Below are positions 26,206 through 37,537 of a stretch of 64,000 nt of DNA, in pieces (positions within the stretch are counted from its first letter, which is position 1; each line of letters begins with the position of its first letter). The notes beneath the pieces were generated by a model that was given only the letters and a program-made list of their open reading frames with translations, was not told where the DNA came from and did not search any database. The translations under genes and the position numbers were made by a program. This stretch comes from Epiperipatus broadwayi. Taxonomy: Eukaryota; Onychophora; Udeonychophora; Euonychophora; Peripatidae. The stretch covers positions 331,740 to 395,739 of the forward strand of contig JAQFVV010000500.1 of assembly GCA_028023455.1 (NCBI GenBank). The letters are read 5' to 3'.

Positions 26206-28803
26206 TGAAACAGTAAGATTCGTATTCGAATCTTAAGTTTCACCTTTTCTGTCGTCTCTCACTGACCGGTCTATCCCGCCCAAATTTTAACTTTTTGATA
26301 TTGAATTGTATGTGTAACAATATTAAAAATGTATAAATATATGTAGAATTCAGCATAAACACGCACACATTTCGATCTCAAATTAAAGGCAATAAATAGG
26401 GATAAAATAGTATAATTTAGATTTCTTTTAGTTATATAATTTTGTATAATTTTAATCATTTATTTTGCATTATAAAGTTCGTATTTATTGCTTTGTTTAA
26501 ATTTTGTTTAATAATAATTCTAAAAAAATCTGATGTAATATTTAATTAAAAGTTAAAATAATCTTATGTTCCCTTTTTGTCTTTGAAATTGAAAAGCATC
26601 AGTCAGTGATAGATAATAGATTAATTAAAGAAAAATTCCCCAAAATATAATTAGTAAATGTAAAATGTAAACAATAGAACGGCAGCTTTCTTTAATTAAA
26701 AAAACCAACAAAATGCATTGATTATCCTCAGGGCAGATTAAGTATAACCTAAAAATATCTTAACAAAAATGCGAAAGATCAAGATAAAAAAAAAGAGGCC
26801 ATCTTAGACTTGCTGGAGACATTCACTTAAACTTTAGCTTTGCTCTCGATCACTGAGAGTCTCCAAAAATAATAAAATAATTTGTTCCTGCCAAGGTATG
26901 ACCGAGTAAAGCACCTAGATTATTTTCCATCGGGAGATGGCCTATCGGATGCCAAACTTTCCATTGCCCGTCATAAATTCACCATGAAGATCTGCTGCCT
27001 GAAATGAATGAGAAAGCTGCTGCTGCCATGAAATTAAATGAATATCTAAATACAAGAAAGAATTGCCACTCATGAACTTTTTGCTGCTAAACTAATGGAA
27101 TCAGAAAACTTCTTATAAAACAGGTACCTGTCTGTGTTCAAACTCTAGAGTACTCTAATAATATGCTATAGCTTTTCTTCATACTACTTATCTAAATTGT
27201 AAAAACTATCATTTGTATAACTAAAACTGAATAATTAATTTAATGTGTAAATTTCTCTAATAATCTAGCTTACCTCACTCTATCTTTCTTGGGTGCGTAT
27301 TTCTATAATCTACATTTTATCTATATTTATTATTTAATTATTGCATGCTCATAATTGTCTCAATTTTCAAAGTTTAAATCTATAATCGTTTGAAACAGTG
27401 AATGCGTGTCACATTTTCATTAATATGTACTTCGTCGGGTTGAGGCAGAGACCAGTCCGCCGTTCTTATAAACCATAACTAACTTAACTTTTATATAAAT
27501 CGACACGCATTCAGTGCATCACTTATTGTAATGCAGGGTCTACTACTTCGCAAATGGCTGACGTATTAGTTATAATAATTCCCAATTTATATAAGTTTTG
27601 TATTTATTAAATCATCATGAATAATTTCAGAAAATTACATTTCTTTGAGAGTCACCACCGTTCTTTAGTAAATGTTGATAATGTAGGGCCTAGTTAGAAA
27701 TCTATTTTAAATCTCATCATAATCGTTTATACAGTATACATGTGCTACGTTTTAGAGATGCGATGACCCATTCTGCCGTGAAATTTCCGGATTCTTCAGG
27801 GTTGAAATTAACCCCAGTCGTCCTACACAAGCGGGCATAATGGGTGCTCCCGTAGGATTTGACGTCATGCAGCCAGCCGGCAAACTGTGACACGGACCGC
27901 TTGTTCCTGGTTATGCTTATGTGACACCTTACTTCGTCGGGCCTATGGCAGAGACCAGCCCGACATTCTTATAAACTCATTCATGGCATTGCAGTTTCGA
28001 TATACTGCCATTCCATATCGCCTTTCTAAAGCGTACGTGTTCCTTCACTTAATCTTATTATTCTATATATCACTCCGCCTCTGCATTATCTGCATAATTC
28101 ACTCTCAAATAAATGTTTGCCCTTAGTTATAAATAAATATTTTAATTAAATAAATATATGTCTGCCATTACTCTTATAACCCATACTTTAGACTCTTGCA
28201 TTGCAAAGATATAAATCCCTCCAGGCATGCATTAGAAATACTCGCTCGAGAATTTTAGGTAGCTAGATTACGCCTTCAAATAAATGTATTCTTTTTGTAA
28301 ACATTACAGTATCGGAAATACCGCTACTGAAATCCTCAATATAAAATAATGTCTAAATAAATAAATGTATTCTTTAAAATATAATCATGTCGCAAATCTC
28401 GCTACTGAAACTGTTAGTCCATAAAATATTATTAGATTGTTATTAAAATGTATTAATAAATAATTTTAAACTATACGTCTGCAGTTACGTTTCATTTATT
28501 CGATACCCATTCTATATAATATTTCCTCGATTATGTAAATATGAATGTTTAATTAATATTAGTTTGGTTATTGGCTAACTCGAGAAAATCATGAGTCTCT
28601 TGCATATCCCTGACCACCGTGCCTAAGGAAATATTTACTAATGTCGCATCAGATGCGTTGTTTCGTGGATTGTATTGTGGAACCGATAAACTATGTTCGA
28701 ACTCAGTACCACGGGTGGCTTCGCTACTCGATGGTGCTGCTGTTCTGTATGGTGGTCGAATTCTGCACTATGTTTATGAGTCACACGTTTTCTGACCGTT
28801 ACA
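26206..28803 (+). repeat. 5' LTR (2598 bp)
   Basis: It matches 30733-33221 almost base for base, then 35013-35072. Near its start is the palindrome AAGATTCGTATTCGAATCTT. Two related internal segments (about 27428-27475 and 27931-27978) share ACTTCGTCGGG, GGCAGAGACCAG and ATTCTTATAAAC-like strings. The open frame at 27887-28126 lies across the second of these and has no recognised domain. A hairpin-rich piece at about 26805-26870 contains GGAGAC...GTCTCC and CTCTCGATCACTGAGAG. Confidence 0.88.
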
Positions 28804-28827
28804 TAGTTAAATTTTTTTTTTAGCGTT

Positions 28828-28848
28828 TGGCACTTTCCAACGTGGAGC
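28828..28848 (+). promoter_or_regulatory. Putative primer-binding site
   Basis: TGGCACTTTCCAACGTGGAGC begins 24 bases after the 5' LTR, following a T run. It resembles the Lys-tRNA complementary PBS pattern (TGGCGCCCAACGTGGGGC) but differs at several positions and carries extra bases. The distance from the LTR is longer than usual, perhaps through slippage in the T run. Confidence 0.4.
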
Positions 28849-29457
28849 TTTCAATACAAAAAACCCATATATACCCTGAGCACAATATAACGCATATAAA
28901 TTTCTTTTAGCATTCGTTACTCGAGTTAGCTAATTAATCTATATATATACGATTTTGTTTTGATAAAAATAATGAAAAAAAATAAATCGAGTGAAATAAT
29001 GTGGGTCGAGTGAATGAAAGGACAGCAGGTGTAATAACAAATTTAAGGAAAGCAGGGATGTGTGTGTAATTTAAGAAGGAATGAAAATACTCAGATCTAA
29101 TGAAATATTTTATACATATGTCAAAAAAAAAAGTAATCAGTCGTTAAATGAGAAAGCAAGTAGCATTGAATTTTTTTTTATTAAAGCACCATTATATATA
29201 TAGCATAGACAGCAGAAGCTTGTTATATATGTTAATAGTAAATATGTTGTTAAAGTACAAAAATATATATCATGACAGCAGTGGCTTATTATACGCGTAA
29301 CCAGTAGTTCGCTATAATATATATGTTAAATGCAGCAATATAGAGATAGGGCAATGTAGAGTAGGTGAGGGCAGCAAAAGAGTGTTATAGGGCCAATATA
29401 CCGGTGGGGAGTAGTCAAATGCTAATAGTATAAAGAAAATAAATAATATTAAGAAAA
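28849..29457. other. Leader of the LTR element; no gene
   Basis: This untranslated-looking leader lies between the putative PBS and the first ATG of the remaining ORF. It contains several TATATAT runs (about 28940, 29195 and 29265) and related phrases around GCAGTGGCTTATTATACG and ACCAGTAGTTCGCTATAA. No frame is supported. Confidence 0.4.
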
Positions 29458-30252
29458 ATGGAAGCAGAAAATGACAGAATAGCATCAATGAACTTCAGTC
29501 TAAGGTTACTTGAAATATTTAGACAGAATATGCAAGAAATGAAGAAAATGTATGAGGGGGAAATGAGAAAAAGAAGAGATGAAGAATCAAGACAGAGACA
29601 AGAAGAAGAAAAGATAAGAGTGAGAGAATATCAGGAATTTGAAGACCTTATGTGGAGAGAGTTAGAAGCCATAAAGGAACATTTTGGAATATCCCCAGCT
29701 AGTAAAAAGGAAAAAATTTAAGAAATAGAAAAGGAAAGGGAATTAAAAATACTTGACAAACCTATGATAGTAGATGAGCAAATAGACCTTATTCCAATAG
29801 ATGAAGGCCCACAAGAACCGTTGAGTGAAAGCAGTAAAAAAGAGACGAAGATGGACACTGGCATAACACCAACACGTTTGCATTTTGATAAAGCGGATTC
29901 ATTACTGATCAAGACGCCATTACCCATGGATGAACGTGAAATCAATATTGAAATTGACAGACGCAAGGCACACCGCCGCCTTACAAAAAGGGCAGGACGG
30001 AAATTACGAGCAGATCGGAGAAGCCAACATTTCCAGGTCGGGAAATATGTTTGGGTACGGAACTCTCAACAAAGTAACCGAGATAAAAGAATATATAAAA
30101 AGTTCTTTCCTTTGTACCGGGGACTCTTTATAATTGATCGCATATGTGGCCCAAATGCATATTTATTAAAAGATGGAGATACCATAAAAGGGACATATAA
30201 TGCCCGTAATCTCAAACCATGTAGGTATTATCCACCTGACCCGGGGTTGTAA
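29458..30252 (+). pseudogene. Coiled-coil (gag-like) N-terminus joined to integrase C-terminal domain, one internal stop
   Basis: One reading frame of 264 codons runs through, with a single TAA at 29719-29721. Residues 1-87 are highly charged and predicted coiled coil (MKKMYEGEMRKRRDEESRQR and onward), a gag-like or replacement N-terminus. Codons after the stop run in the same frame to 30252. Their last ~90 residues match the end of a retrotransposon integrase: basic helix RKAHRRLTKRAGRKLRADRR, then FQVGKYVWVRN, KKFFPLYRGLFIIDRI and AYLLKDGDTIKGTYNARNLK, the SH3-like fold common in Ty3/Gypsy. Protease, RT, RNase H and the integrase core are absent, so an internal deletion joined the two ends of the coding region. 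The stop may be a mutation or a residual gag/pol boundary. Confidence 0.8.
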
Positions 30253-30716
30253 AAATATTAGACTATTAGGATGGTTATTAAACATATATGAAAATATTAA
30301 AATGAACTTGATAATGAACTTGGTTGAATGGATTGTAGTTTAGTCAAATAGGGTTTTAGATAGAAATTTTATTATATATTTGTTTTAATTACTATTACTC
30401 TTAAAAATTTTTTTTATATTATACTAACTAATCCTATTCTAAGAATTTTTTATATATATACATTCAGTTATCTAATTATTACTATGGTTTTAACCAGACA
30501 CGGCCAAATTAGGCCATCTTAATTAAACTATAAATTCTAGATCCGGGTATATAAATTGTTTGTTGCTTCATGTAATCTCTGCTTTCTATATTTCAATATA
30601 TCTGTAAAAACAATAATGTTTTCGTCTTTAAATTATGTAATGTAAAATTTTTTTTCTCTTTCTTGCCTCCTTTGTTTTCCCTTAATTGTTCATGGGATTT
30701 TCCCTTAATTGTTCAC
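30253..30716. other. 3' leader of the LTR element; no gene
   Basis: AT-rich sequence between the ORF and the 3' LTR. It ends with a short direct repeat, CCCTTAATTGTTCA(T/C)GGGA, at about 30679-30720. Confidence 0.4.
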
Positions 30717-30732
30717 GGGAAGTACAGGGAAA
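30717..30732 (+). promoter_or_regulatory. Putative polypurine tract
   Basis: GGGAAGTACAGGGAAA abuts the first base of the 3' LTR. It is purine-rich with one TAC interruption, and it lies where plus-strand priming is expected. Confidence 0.5.
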
Positions 30733-33700
30733 TGAAACAGTAAGATTCGTATTCGAATCTTAAGTTTCACCTTTTCTGGCGTCTCTCACTGACCGATCTA
30801 TCCCACCCAAATTTAAACTTTTTGATATCGAATTGTGTGCGTAACAATATTAAAAATGTATAAATATATGTAGAATTCAGCATAAACACACACACATTTC
30901 GATCTCAAATTAAAGGTAATAAATAGGGATAAAATAGTACAATTTAGATTTCTTTTAGTTATATAATTTTAATCATTTATTTTGCATTATAAAGTTCGTA
31001 TTTATTGCTTTGTTTAAATTTCGTTTAATAATAATTCTAAAAAAATCTGATGTAATATTTAATTAAAAGTTAAAATAATCTTATGTTCCCTTTTTGTCTT
31101 TGAAATTGAAAAGCATCAGTCAGTGATAGATAATAGATTAATTAAAGAAAAATTCCCCAAAATATAATTAGTAAATGTAAAATGTAAACAATAGAACGGC
31201 AGCTTTCTTTAATTAAAAAAAACCAACAAAATGCATTGATTATCCTCAGGGCAGATTAAGTATAACCTAAAAATATCTTAACAAAAATGTGAAAGATCAA
31301 GATAAAAAAAGAGGCCATCTTAGACTTGCTGGAGACATTCACTTAAACTTTAGCTTTGCTCTCGATCACTGAGAGTCTCCAAAAATAATAAAATAATTTG
31401 TTCCTGCCAAGGTATGACCAAGTAAAGCACCTAGATTATTTTCCATCGGGAGATGGCCTATCAGATGCCGAACTTTCCATTGCCCATCATAAATTCACCA
31501 TGAAGATCTGCTGCCTGAAATGAATGAGAAAGCTGCTGCTGCCATGAAATTAAATGAATATCTAAATACAAGAAAGAATTGCCACTCGTGAACTTTTTTC
31601 TGCTAAACTAATGGAATCAGAAAACTTCTTATAAAACAGGTACCTGTCTGTGTTCAAACTCTAGAGTACTCTAATAATATGCTATAGCTCTTCTTCATAC
31701 TACTTATCTAAATTACAAAATGTAAAAACTACCGTATATATAACTAAGCTGAATAATTAACTTAATGTGTAAATTTCTCTACTAATCTAGCTTACCTCAT
31801 TCTATCTTGGGTGCGTATTTTAAAATCTACATTTTATCTATATTTATTATTTAATTATTGCATGCTTACAATTGTCTCTATTTTCAAAGTTTAAATCTAT
31901 GATCGTTTGAAACAGTGAATGCGTGTCACATTTTCATTAATATGTACTTCGTCGGGTTGAGGCAGAGACCAGCCCGCCATTCTTATAAACCATAACTAAC
32001 TTAACTTTCATATAAATCGACACGCATTCAGTGCATCACTTATTGTAATGCAGGGTCTACTACTTTGCAAATGGCTGACGTATTAGTTATAATAATTCCC
32101 AATTTATATAAGTTTTGTATTTATTAAATCATCATGAATAATTCCAGAAAATTACATTTCTTTGAGAGTCGCCAACATTCTTTAGTAAATGTTGATAATG
32201 TAGGGCCTAGTTAGAAATCTATTTTAAATCTCATCATAATCGTTTATACAGTATACATGTGCTACGTTTTAGAGACGCGATGACCCATTCTGCCGTGAAA
32301 TTTCCGGATTCTTCAGGGTTGAAATTAACCCCAGTCGTCCTACACAAGCGGGCATAATGGGTGCTCCCGTAGGATTTGACATCATGCAGCCAGCCGGCAA
32401 ACTGCGACACAGACCACTTGTCCCTGGTTATGCTTATGCGACACCTTACTTCATCAGGCTGATGGCAGACCAGCCCGACATTCTTATAAACTCATTCACG
32501 GCATTGCAGTTTCGATATACTGCCATTCCATATCGCCTTTCTAAAGCGTACGTGTTCCTTCACTTAATCTTATTATTCTATATATCACTCCACCTCTGCA
32601 TTATCTGCATAATTCACTCTCAAATAAATGTTTGCCCTTAGTTATAAATAAATATTTTAATTAAATAAATATATGTCTGCCATTACTCTTATAACCCATA
32701 CTTTAGACTCTTGCATTGCAAAGGTATAAGTCCCTCCAGGCATGCATTAGAAATACTCACTCGAGAATTTTAGGTAGCTAGATTACGCCTTCAAATAAAT
32801 GCATTCTTTTTGTAAACATTACAGTATCGGAAATACCGCTACTGAAATCCTCAATATAAAATAATGTCTAAATAAATAAATGTATTCTTTAAAATATAAT
32901 CATGTTGCAAATCCCGCTACTGAAGCTGTTAGTCCATAAATTATTAGATTGTTATTAAAATGTATTAATAAATAACTTTAAACTATATGTCTGCAGTTAC
33001 GTTTCATTTATTCGATACCCATTCTATATATTTCCTCGATTATGTAAATATGAATGTTTAATTAATATTAGTTTGGTTATTGGCTAACTCGAGAAAATCA
33101 TGAGTCTCTTGCATATCCCTGACCACCGTGCCTAAGGAAATATTTACTGTCGCATCAGATGCAGTTTCGTGGATTGTATTGTGGAACCGATAAACTATGT
33201 TCGAACTCAGTACCACGGGTGATGTATTATGGCTTCTCCTTAAACGAAGTCAAGAATATCTCAGCAATTATGCCCAGATAAACCTGTTAGCCACTTTCTT
33301 TTACATTCCCCACTCTAAATTTACCCATAATCTGCCCTATCCCATTTCCACAACATAATTTTTGTCAACTCTATAACCTTTATATCTAAATCCCCCTTAT
33401 CTTTTCCCAAACCCAGCATAAAAACCAATAATTCACTTTCTGTATAATCACTCTTCATATTTATTTTTCCACAACTTCATTATATGTACCCTTTCTGTTT
33501 TCAAACATTTACATTCAATTAACAAATGCCTAATATTTTCAATTCCTTCCTTACATAATTTACAAAATAAATCACCCATATTTTTCCATTTACATGTATA
33601 TTCTTTCGTAGCTAAAGATCCCGTTCGAGCCTCCTTACTATTATCATATATTAACTCACACTTAATATTGTTTATTTCTATATATATTTAAACTCTTTTT

Positions 33701-35072
33701 ACTCTCCATACTATTTTTCCATTTCTCTAACTCCCTAGTCTTTATTAATAAATTTATTCTTTTATCCCATTCTTTACTACTATAACACTCAATAATCCTC
33801 TTAACACAATCATCCCATCTTTTGTACAAATATACTGATATAAATTCTTTATCCAAATCTTTTGTATATCGCATTACCTTTCTCACCCATCTTGTTACCT
33901 GCCCTTTACTCATAACCCAATTAAATACTATTTTAGCTATTCTTTTATTATCCATAAACTGCAATCTACCAAACATTTTCATTTTACTTTTTGCATCTCA
34001 TATGAAAACTTGACCATCCCATTTCTCCTTGAATTGCCTCCCTTGCTGTCCATACTTCTGCATCCAATGCATGTCTTCCTACTTCCCTTTGAGCTTTTTC
34101 TAAATAATCTAATATCTTTTTACTAACATATAATGCATCATTACCATATGTTAACCCTGCTACTGCAACTCCTTTCCATATAATTCTAGCTACATCATAT
34201 TTATTATATGAAAATACTGTTAATTTCTTTATCAATCCTTTTTTTTTCTTTGCTTCATTTATCAATTTTTTCTCCCATTCATCCAAATAATTTTTCTGAT
34301 TACTTAAAATAATTCCCAAATAACTATATCTATTCACCACACTTAACATCTCCCAATAAAAATTCTACATCTTCTCTTTCCTCAGTATTAACCATCATTA
34401 TATTTGATTTTTCTTCACTAAATTTAATCCCCATCTCTTTACCCACCCTTGCACATGTCCTCAACATAACTTCCATATCTTCTCTTTTTTCTGCACACAA
34501 AAATATATCTGCAAAAAAAAGACCTGACAAAATATATACTCCCTATTAACGGTATCTCTATCCCTCTTCCTAATCTTTTATTGCTCTTTCCATTTCACTC
34601 AAATACAACACAAACAAAATAGGTGACATAGGGCATCCTTGCCTTAGTCCCACATCATTTTTAACTTTAATTGATTCTATATTCTCTGATATATATATAA
34701 TAATTATTTTCATATAATTTCTTAATAATATCTATTAAAGCTTCATCCATTCCCAAATTTGCTAAACTTATCCATAATCTATTTCTATTTACTCTATCAT
34801 ATGCCTTCTCTATATCTATAAGACTCATATATAACTGTTTATCTGCATTCCTACTCATATCCATAAGTTGTGTAACTACAAATAAACTATCTACTATACA
34901 CCTATCTAATCTAAAACCTCCTTGCATTTCACCCACTACATTATTCCCTTCCATCCATTTTACAACTTTACTAGCCACCATATACGAGAAAACTTTATAT
35001 AAAACTGATGTTACTGTATGGTGGTCGAATTCTGCACTATGTTTACGAATCACACATTTTCTCACCGTTACA
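30733..35072 (+). repeat. 3' LTR, interrupted by a LINE
   Basis: The LTR runs 30733-33221, stops after TACCACGGGTG, and resumes at about 35013 with CTGTATGGTGGTCGAATTCT, reaching its end at 35072. About 27 bases present in the 5' LTR between these points are missing here. Small indels separate it from the 5' LTR, for example one missing TATAATTTTG repeat near 30960. Confidence 0.85.
33222..35012 (-). pseudogene. 5'-truncated non-LTR retrotransposon (LINE-B) nested in the 3' LTR
   Basis: The minus strand encodes, in several frames, VLYKVFSYMVASKVVKWMEG, then MQGGFRLDRCIVDSLFVVTQ, LIDIEKAYDRVNR (catalytic Asp), VGLRQGCPMSPI (near 34650) and FFADIFLCAEKREDMEVML. In the last the second Asp of the ADD box is changed. 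Then come YSYLGIILS and a connector, and it ends with FCKLCKEGIENIRHLLIEC, a CxxC...HxxxxC motif near 33550-33500 typical of several LINE C-termini. It begins inside the RT, as expected of 5' truncation during target-primed insertion. TGATGT(T)A at both edges may be a short target duplication. The 3' end reads GGAGAAGCCATAATACAT with no poly(A). Confidence 0.85.
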
Positions 35073-35076
35073 ATAT

Positions 35077-36396
35077 ATTCTGATATTACAAATTTTAGAC
35101 ATAAAATAAACAAAATTAAACTCAATTCTTTTATTCCTTTGTGAAAATATGTTATATTATCTTGATCTTGGATGACACATTTTATATGGTTTATTGTAAT
35201 TAATTTATTAACCTTTTATAAAAAATATATACCCCCCCCCCCCACTTTATTATCCTAATTTGGTTTTTTTTTATAGAACATAGTGAAAAAATATTAAGCT
35301 GTCAATGTGAGTGTGAAGATTCAAATGTCTGTTTGCTATAGCTAATCTGACAATTGCGACTATATGGAAAGTGCATGCATAGTTAAACAAGTTGATCTGA
35401 ATTTCTATAGTGGTAATTGGTGACAACATGGTGTTGTTAAGGACACATTAATAAAAAATAAAACAATAATTATCCACCATTCCACAATATATTAAAAGGG
35501 AATAAAAAACATCCCCTCATGAAAATGGTGTGGCAATGTATGCAGAAGATTCAGATGTTTGATATCTTCAGCATCAAGTGAGGATAATAAACAAAATACA
35601 TGTGAAATAAGAAGAGATTATGGTCTTAGTTTTGTGCTAGTAGATGTTTGCAATGTGGTAAAGTTGTTAAGGAATACACTGACAAAAAACAAACAAAAAA
35701 AAAAACTTGAAAGAAATTAATTATTTTAATTAACAGAATTAATTAATGATAGATAAAGAAATTAAAATTGCTTTTCTTTTAATAAAAGCACCAAATTATT
35801 TAGAGGTTATTGAATTTGGAATTACACTCAAAAATAAATTGAAAGTAATTTACTATATGGAATAGAAATTTGAGCATTAAGAATAGAGAAACAGGAGAGG
35901 GAACATTTTTAAAATGAGAGTTTAAAGAAAAATGGAAAAGAGGAATTGACTCAATACAATTAAAAATATTGAGGTATAAAAACAGAAGTTGAAAAAATTA
36001 AGAAAATGAATTGAAAGGATGTTTTCAAAGATAAACATTTTATTAGAGATATTAAAGAGAATTATAACAGATAAAAAAAAAGAGGAAGAGATAATCTTAA
36101 AGAGTGGATAATTATGAAAAGATTCAGAACAAGAAATAGATTATTTGGCCCTTGAGGGAAAAATGACTAATAATGGTTATATAAGATATATAATTTTTCA
36201 GAATTCTTTTTGAATAACTTTAAATTTATGCATTGGAAATTTTAATGCAAATATGCATTTCAGTTATTTTGGATTTTATATACATTGTGCCAAGTGTCAA
36301 ACAAATGATCACAATTATAAATTACTTTTAAAGTATATAATTAAGCAATGACAAGATTTGAGCACTTTTATATAAATATTTATAAAATTTGGCAAC
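35077..36396. other. AT-rich DNA; diverged tandem pair, no gene
   Basis: Two related stretches, about 35295-35455 and 35525-35690, share GAAGATTCA(A/G)ATGT and GTTGTTAAGGA followed by AC(A/T)-rich sequence, suggesting an old duplication. A C run lies at 35232-35244. A purine-rich stretch at 35870-36110 has no intact frame. Confidence 0.35.
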
Positions 36397-36554
36397 ATAT
36401 TAAAAACATCACATGATCACCATCTCTATACTAGCACATAATTTGTTGCAAACGAAGGCAAAACTCCCCATACAGTAGTGCCACCCTGTGCCAAACAGAA
36501 TAATCAATGGATGCCAGAAGGCTTGTGCATAAAATCCCTATCTAGTGCCTACTC

Positions 36555-36613
36555 ATCCAATATCCCCAGACTAGTTTCTGGCTTGTGGCCATCATCAGTG
36601 AGGAGCCTTGGAT
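36555..36613 (-). ncRNA. Hammerhead ribozyme family 1, intact core
   Basis: All parts of a type I hammerhead are present on the minus strand. Stem I: ATCCAA pairs with TTGGAT and TCCTCA with TGGGGA (one G-U), with an internal loop GGC/TA. Core: CTGATGA. Stem II: TGGC-CACAA-GCCA. Then GAAA. Stem III is minimal (AC-TA-GT), followed by the cleavage base C. Cleavage is predicted between 36569 and 36568. A very short stem III with a looped stem I is the form described for Penelope-like elements and retrozymes. No compensatory error was seen. Confidence 0.88.
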
Positions 36614-36912
36614 CTGAGAGCACTGCACCTAGATCTTAGGATCTAATGCAACCCTCCAGCAGCCACCTTTTAATTCTACTTTACTACAAAACTATGAGAA
36701 TGAAATTGAAAACATTGTTAATATCTTCAATCTAAGCTCAATTCAGCACCCATACATTTTGGTGTCTTTGGCTCTTAAACAACCATAGCCACCACTATCC
36801 TATTAGGCAGGATTGGTGTTAATCCATCAAACATCACATGATCACCATCTCTATACTAGCACATAATTTGTTGTAAACAAAGGCAAAACTCCCCATACAG
36901 TAGTGCTCTCAG

Positions 36913-36971
36913 ATCCAAGGCTCCTCACTGATAATGGCCACAAGCCAGAAACTAGTCTGGGGATATTGGAT
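36913..36971 (+). ncRNA. Hammerhead family 1, core mutant (G8 to A)
   Basis: This copy in the central loop of the foldback is identical to the intact ribozyme in stems I, II and III, but the core reads CTGATAA. Changing the invariant G8, the proposed general acid, should abolish cleavage. Confidence 0.8.
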
Positions 36972-37360
36972 GAGTAGGCACTAAACAGGGATTTTATGCA
37001 CAAGCCTTCTGGCATCCATTGATTACTCTGTTTGGCACAGGGTGGCACTACTGTATGGGGAGTTTTGCCTTTGTTTACAACAAATTATGTGCTAGAATAG
37101 AGATGGTGATCATGGGATGTTTGATGGTTTAACACCAATCCTGCCTAATAGGATAGTGGTGGCTATGGTTGTTTAAGAGCCAAAGACACCAAAATGTATG
37201 GGTGCTGAATTGAGTTCAGACCCATATGACTACATAAGCTATTGAGCTTAGATTGAAGATATTAACAATGTTCTCAATTTCATTCTGTTTTGTAGTAGAG
37301 TTAAAAGGTGGCTGCTGGAGGGTTGCATTAGATCCTAAGATCTAGGTGCAGTTCTCTCAG

Positions 37361-37419
37361 ATCCAAGGCTCCTCACTGATGATGGCCACAAGCCAAAAAC
37401 TAGTCTGGGGATATTGGAT
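37361..37419 (+). ncRNA. Hammerhead family 1, core mutant (G12 to A)
   Basis: This is the right-arm counterpart of the intact copy. CTGATGA and all stems are kept, but the second core strand reads AAAA instead of GAAA. G12 is the proposed general base, so this copy should be inactive. Confidence 0.8.
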
Positions 37420-37537
37420 GAGTAGGCACTAGATAGGGATTTTATGCACAAGCCTTCTGGCATCCATTGATTACTCTGTTTGGCACAGGGTGGCACTACT
37501 GTATGGGGAGTTTTGCCTTTGTTTATATTAAAAACAT

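Larger units (their letters stand above)
26202..35076 (+). mobile_element. LTR retrotransposon with ~2.6 kb LTRs, deletion derivative
   Basis: Two direct repeats begin TGAAACAGTAAG (26206 and 30733) and end CCGTTACA (28803 and 35072), so each has the TG...CA ends of an LTR. The element is flanked by ATAT (26202-26205 and 35073-35076), a 4-bp target duplication of low information. The internal region is only about 1.9 kb (28804-30732), and all that remains of protein coding is a coiled coil joined to an integrase C-terminus. LTRs longer than the interior, with pol mostly missing, make it a large non-autonomous derivative. The 3' LTR carries a nested LINE. The LTRs are nearly identical by eye, so insertion was fairly recent. 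Confidence 0.88.
36397..37537. mobile_element. Foldback hammerhead element family 1 with 13-bp target duplication
   Basis: The body 36410-37524 is flanked by the perfect duplication ATATTAAAAACAT (36397-36409 and 37525-37537). Arms of about 450 bp (36457-36905 and 37043-37528) are inverted copies differing at few positions; the right arm holds ~30 extra bases at about 37222-37250. The central loop (about 137 bp) repeats an arm segment. One intact and two single-mutant hammerhead motifs are present. Ends read CACATGATCACC and TTTGCCTTTGTTT and agree with the 24.5 and 59 kb copies. No protein is encoded. Mirrored structure, variable long target duplications and the ribozyme point to Penelope-type mobilisation. 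Confidence 0.85.

Noticed and set aside
27887-28126. 79-codon frame inside the 5' LTR, and its 94-codon counterpart at 32357-32641
   Set aside because: The two LTR copies differ in start and N-terminus by frame, and no domain is visible; these are chance frames in a repeat.
35232-35244. C homopolymer as a structural signal
   Set aside because: A single run with no G-quadruplex pattern; probably simple sequence.
36851-37048. Minus-strand frames in the foldback (36851-37048, 37335-37541)
   Set aside because: They simply translate the ribozyme-bearing repeat; the same DNA is better explained as structured non-coding sequence.
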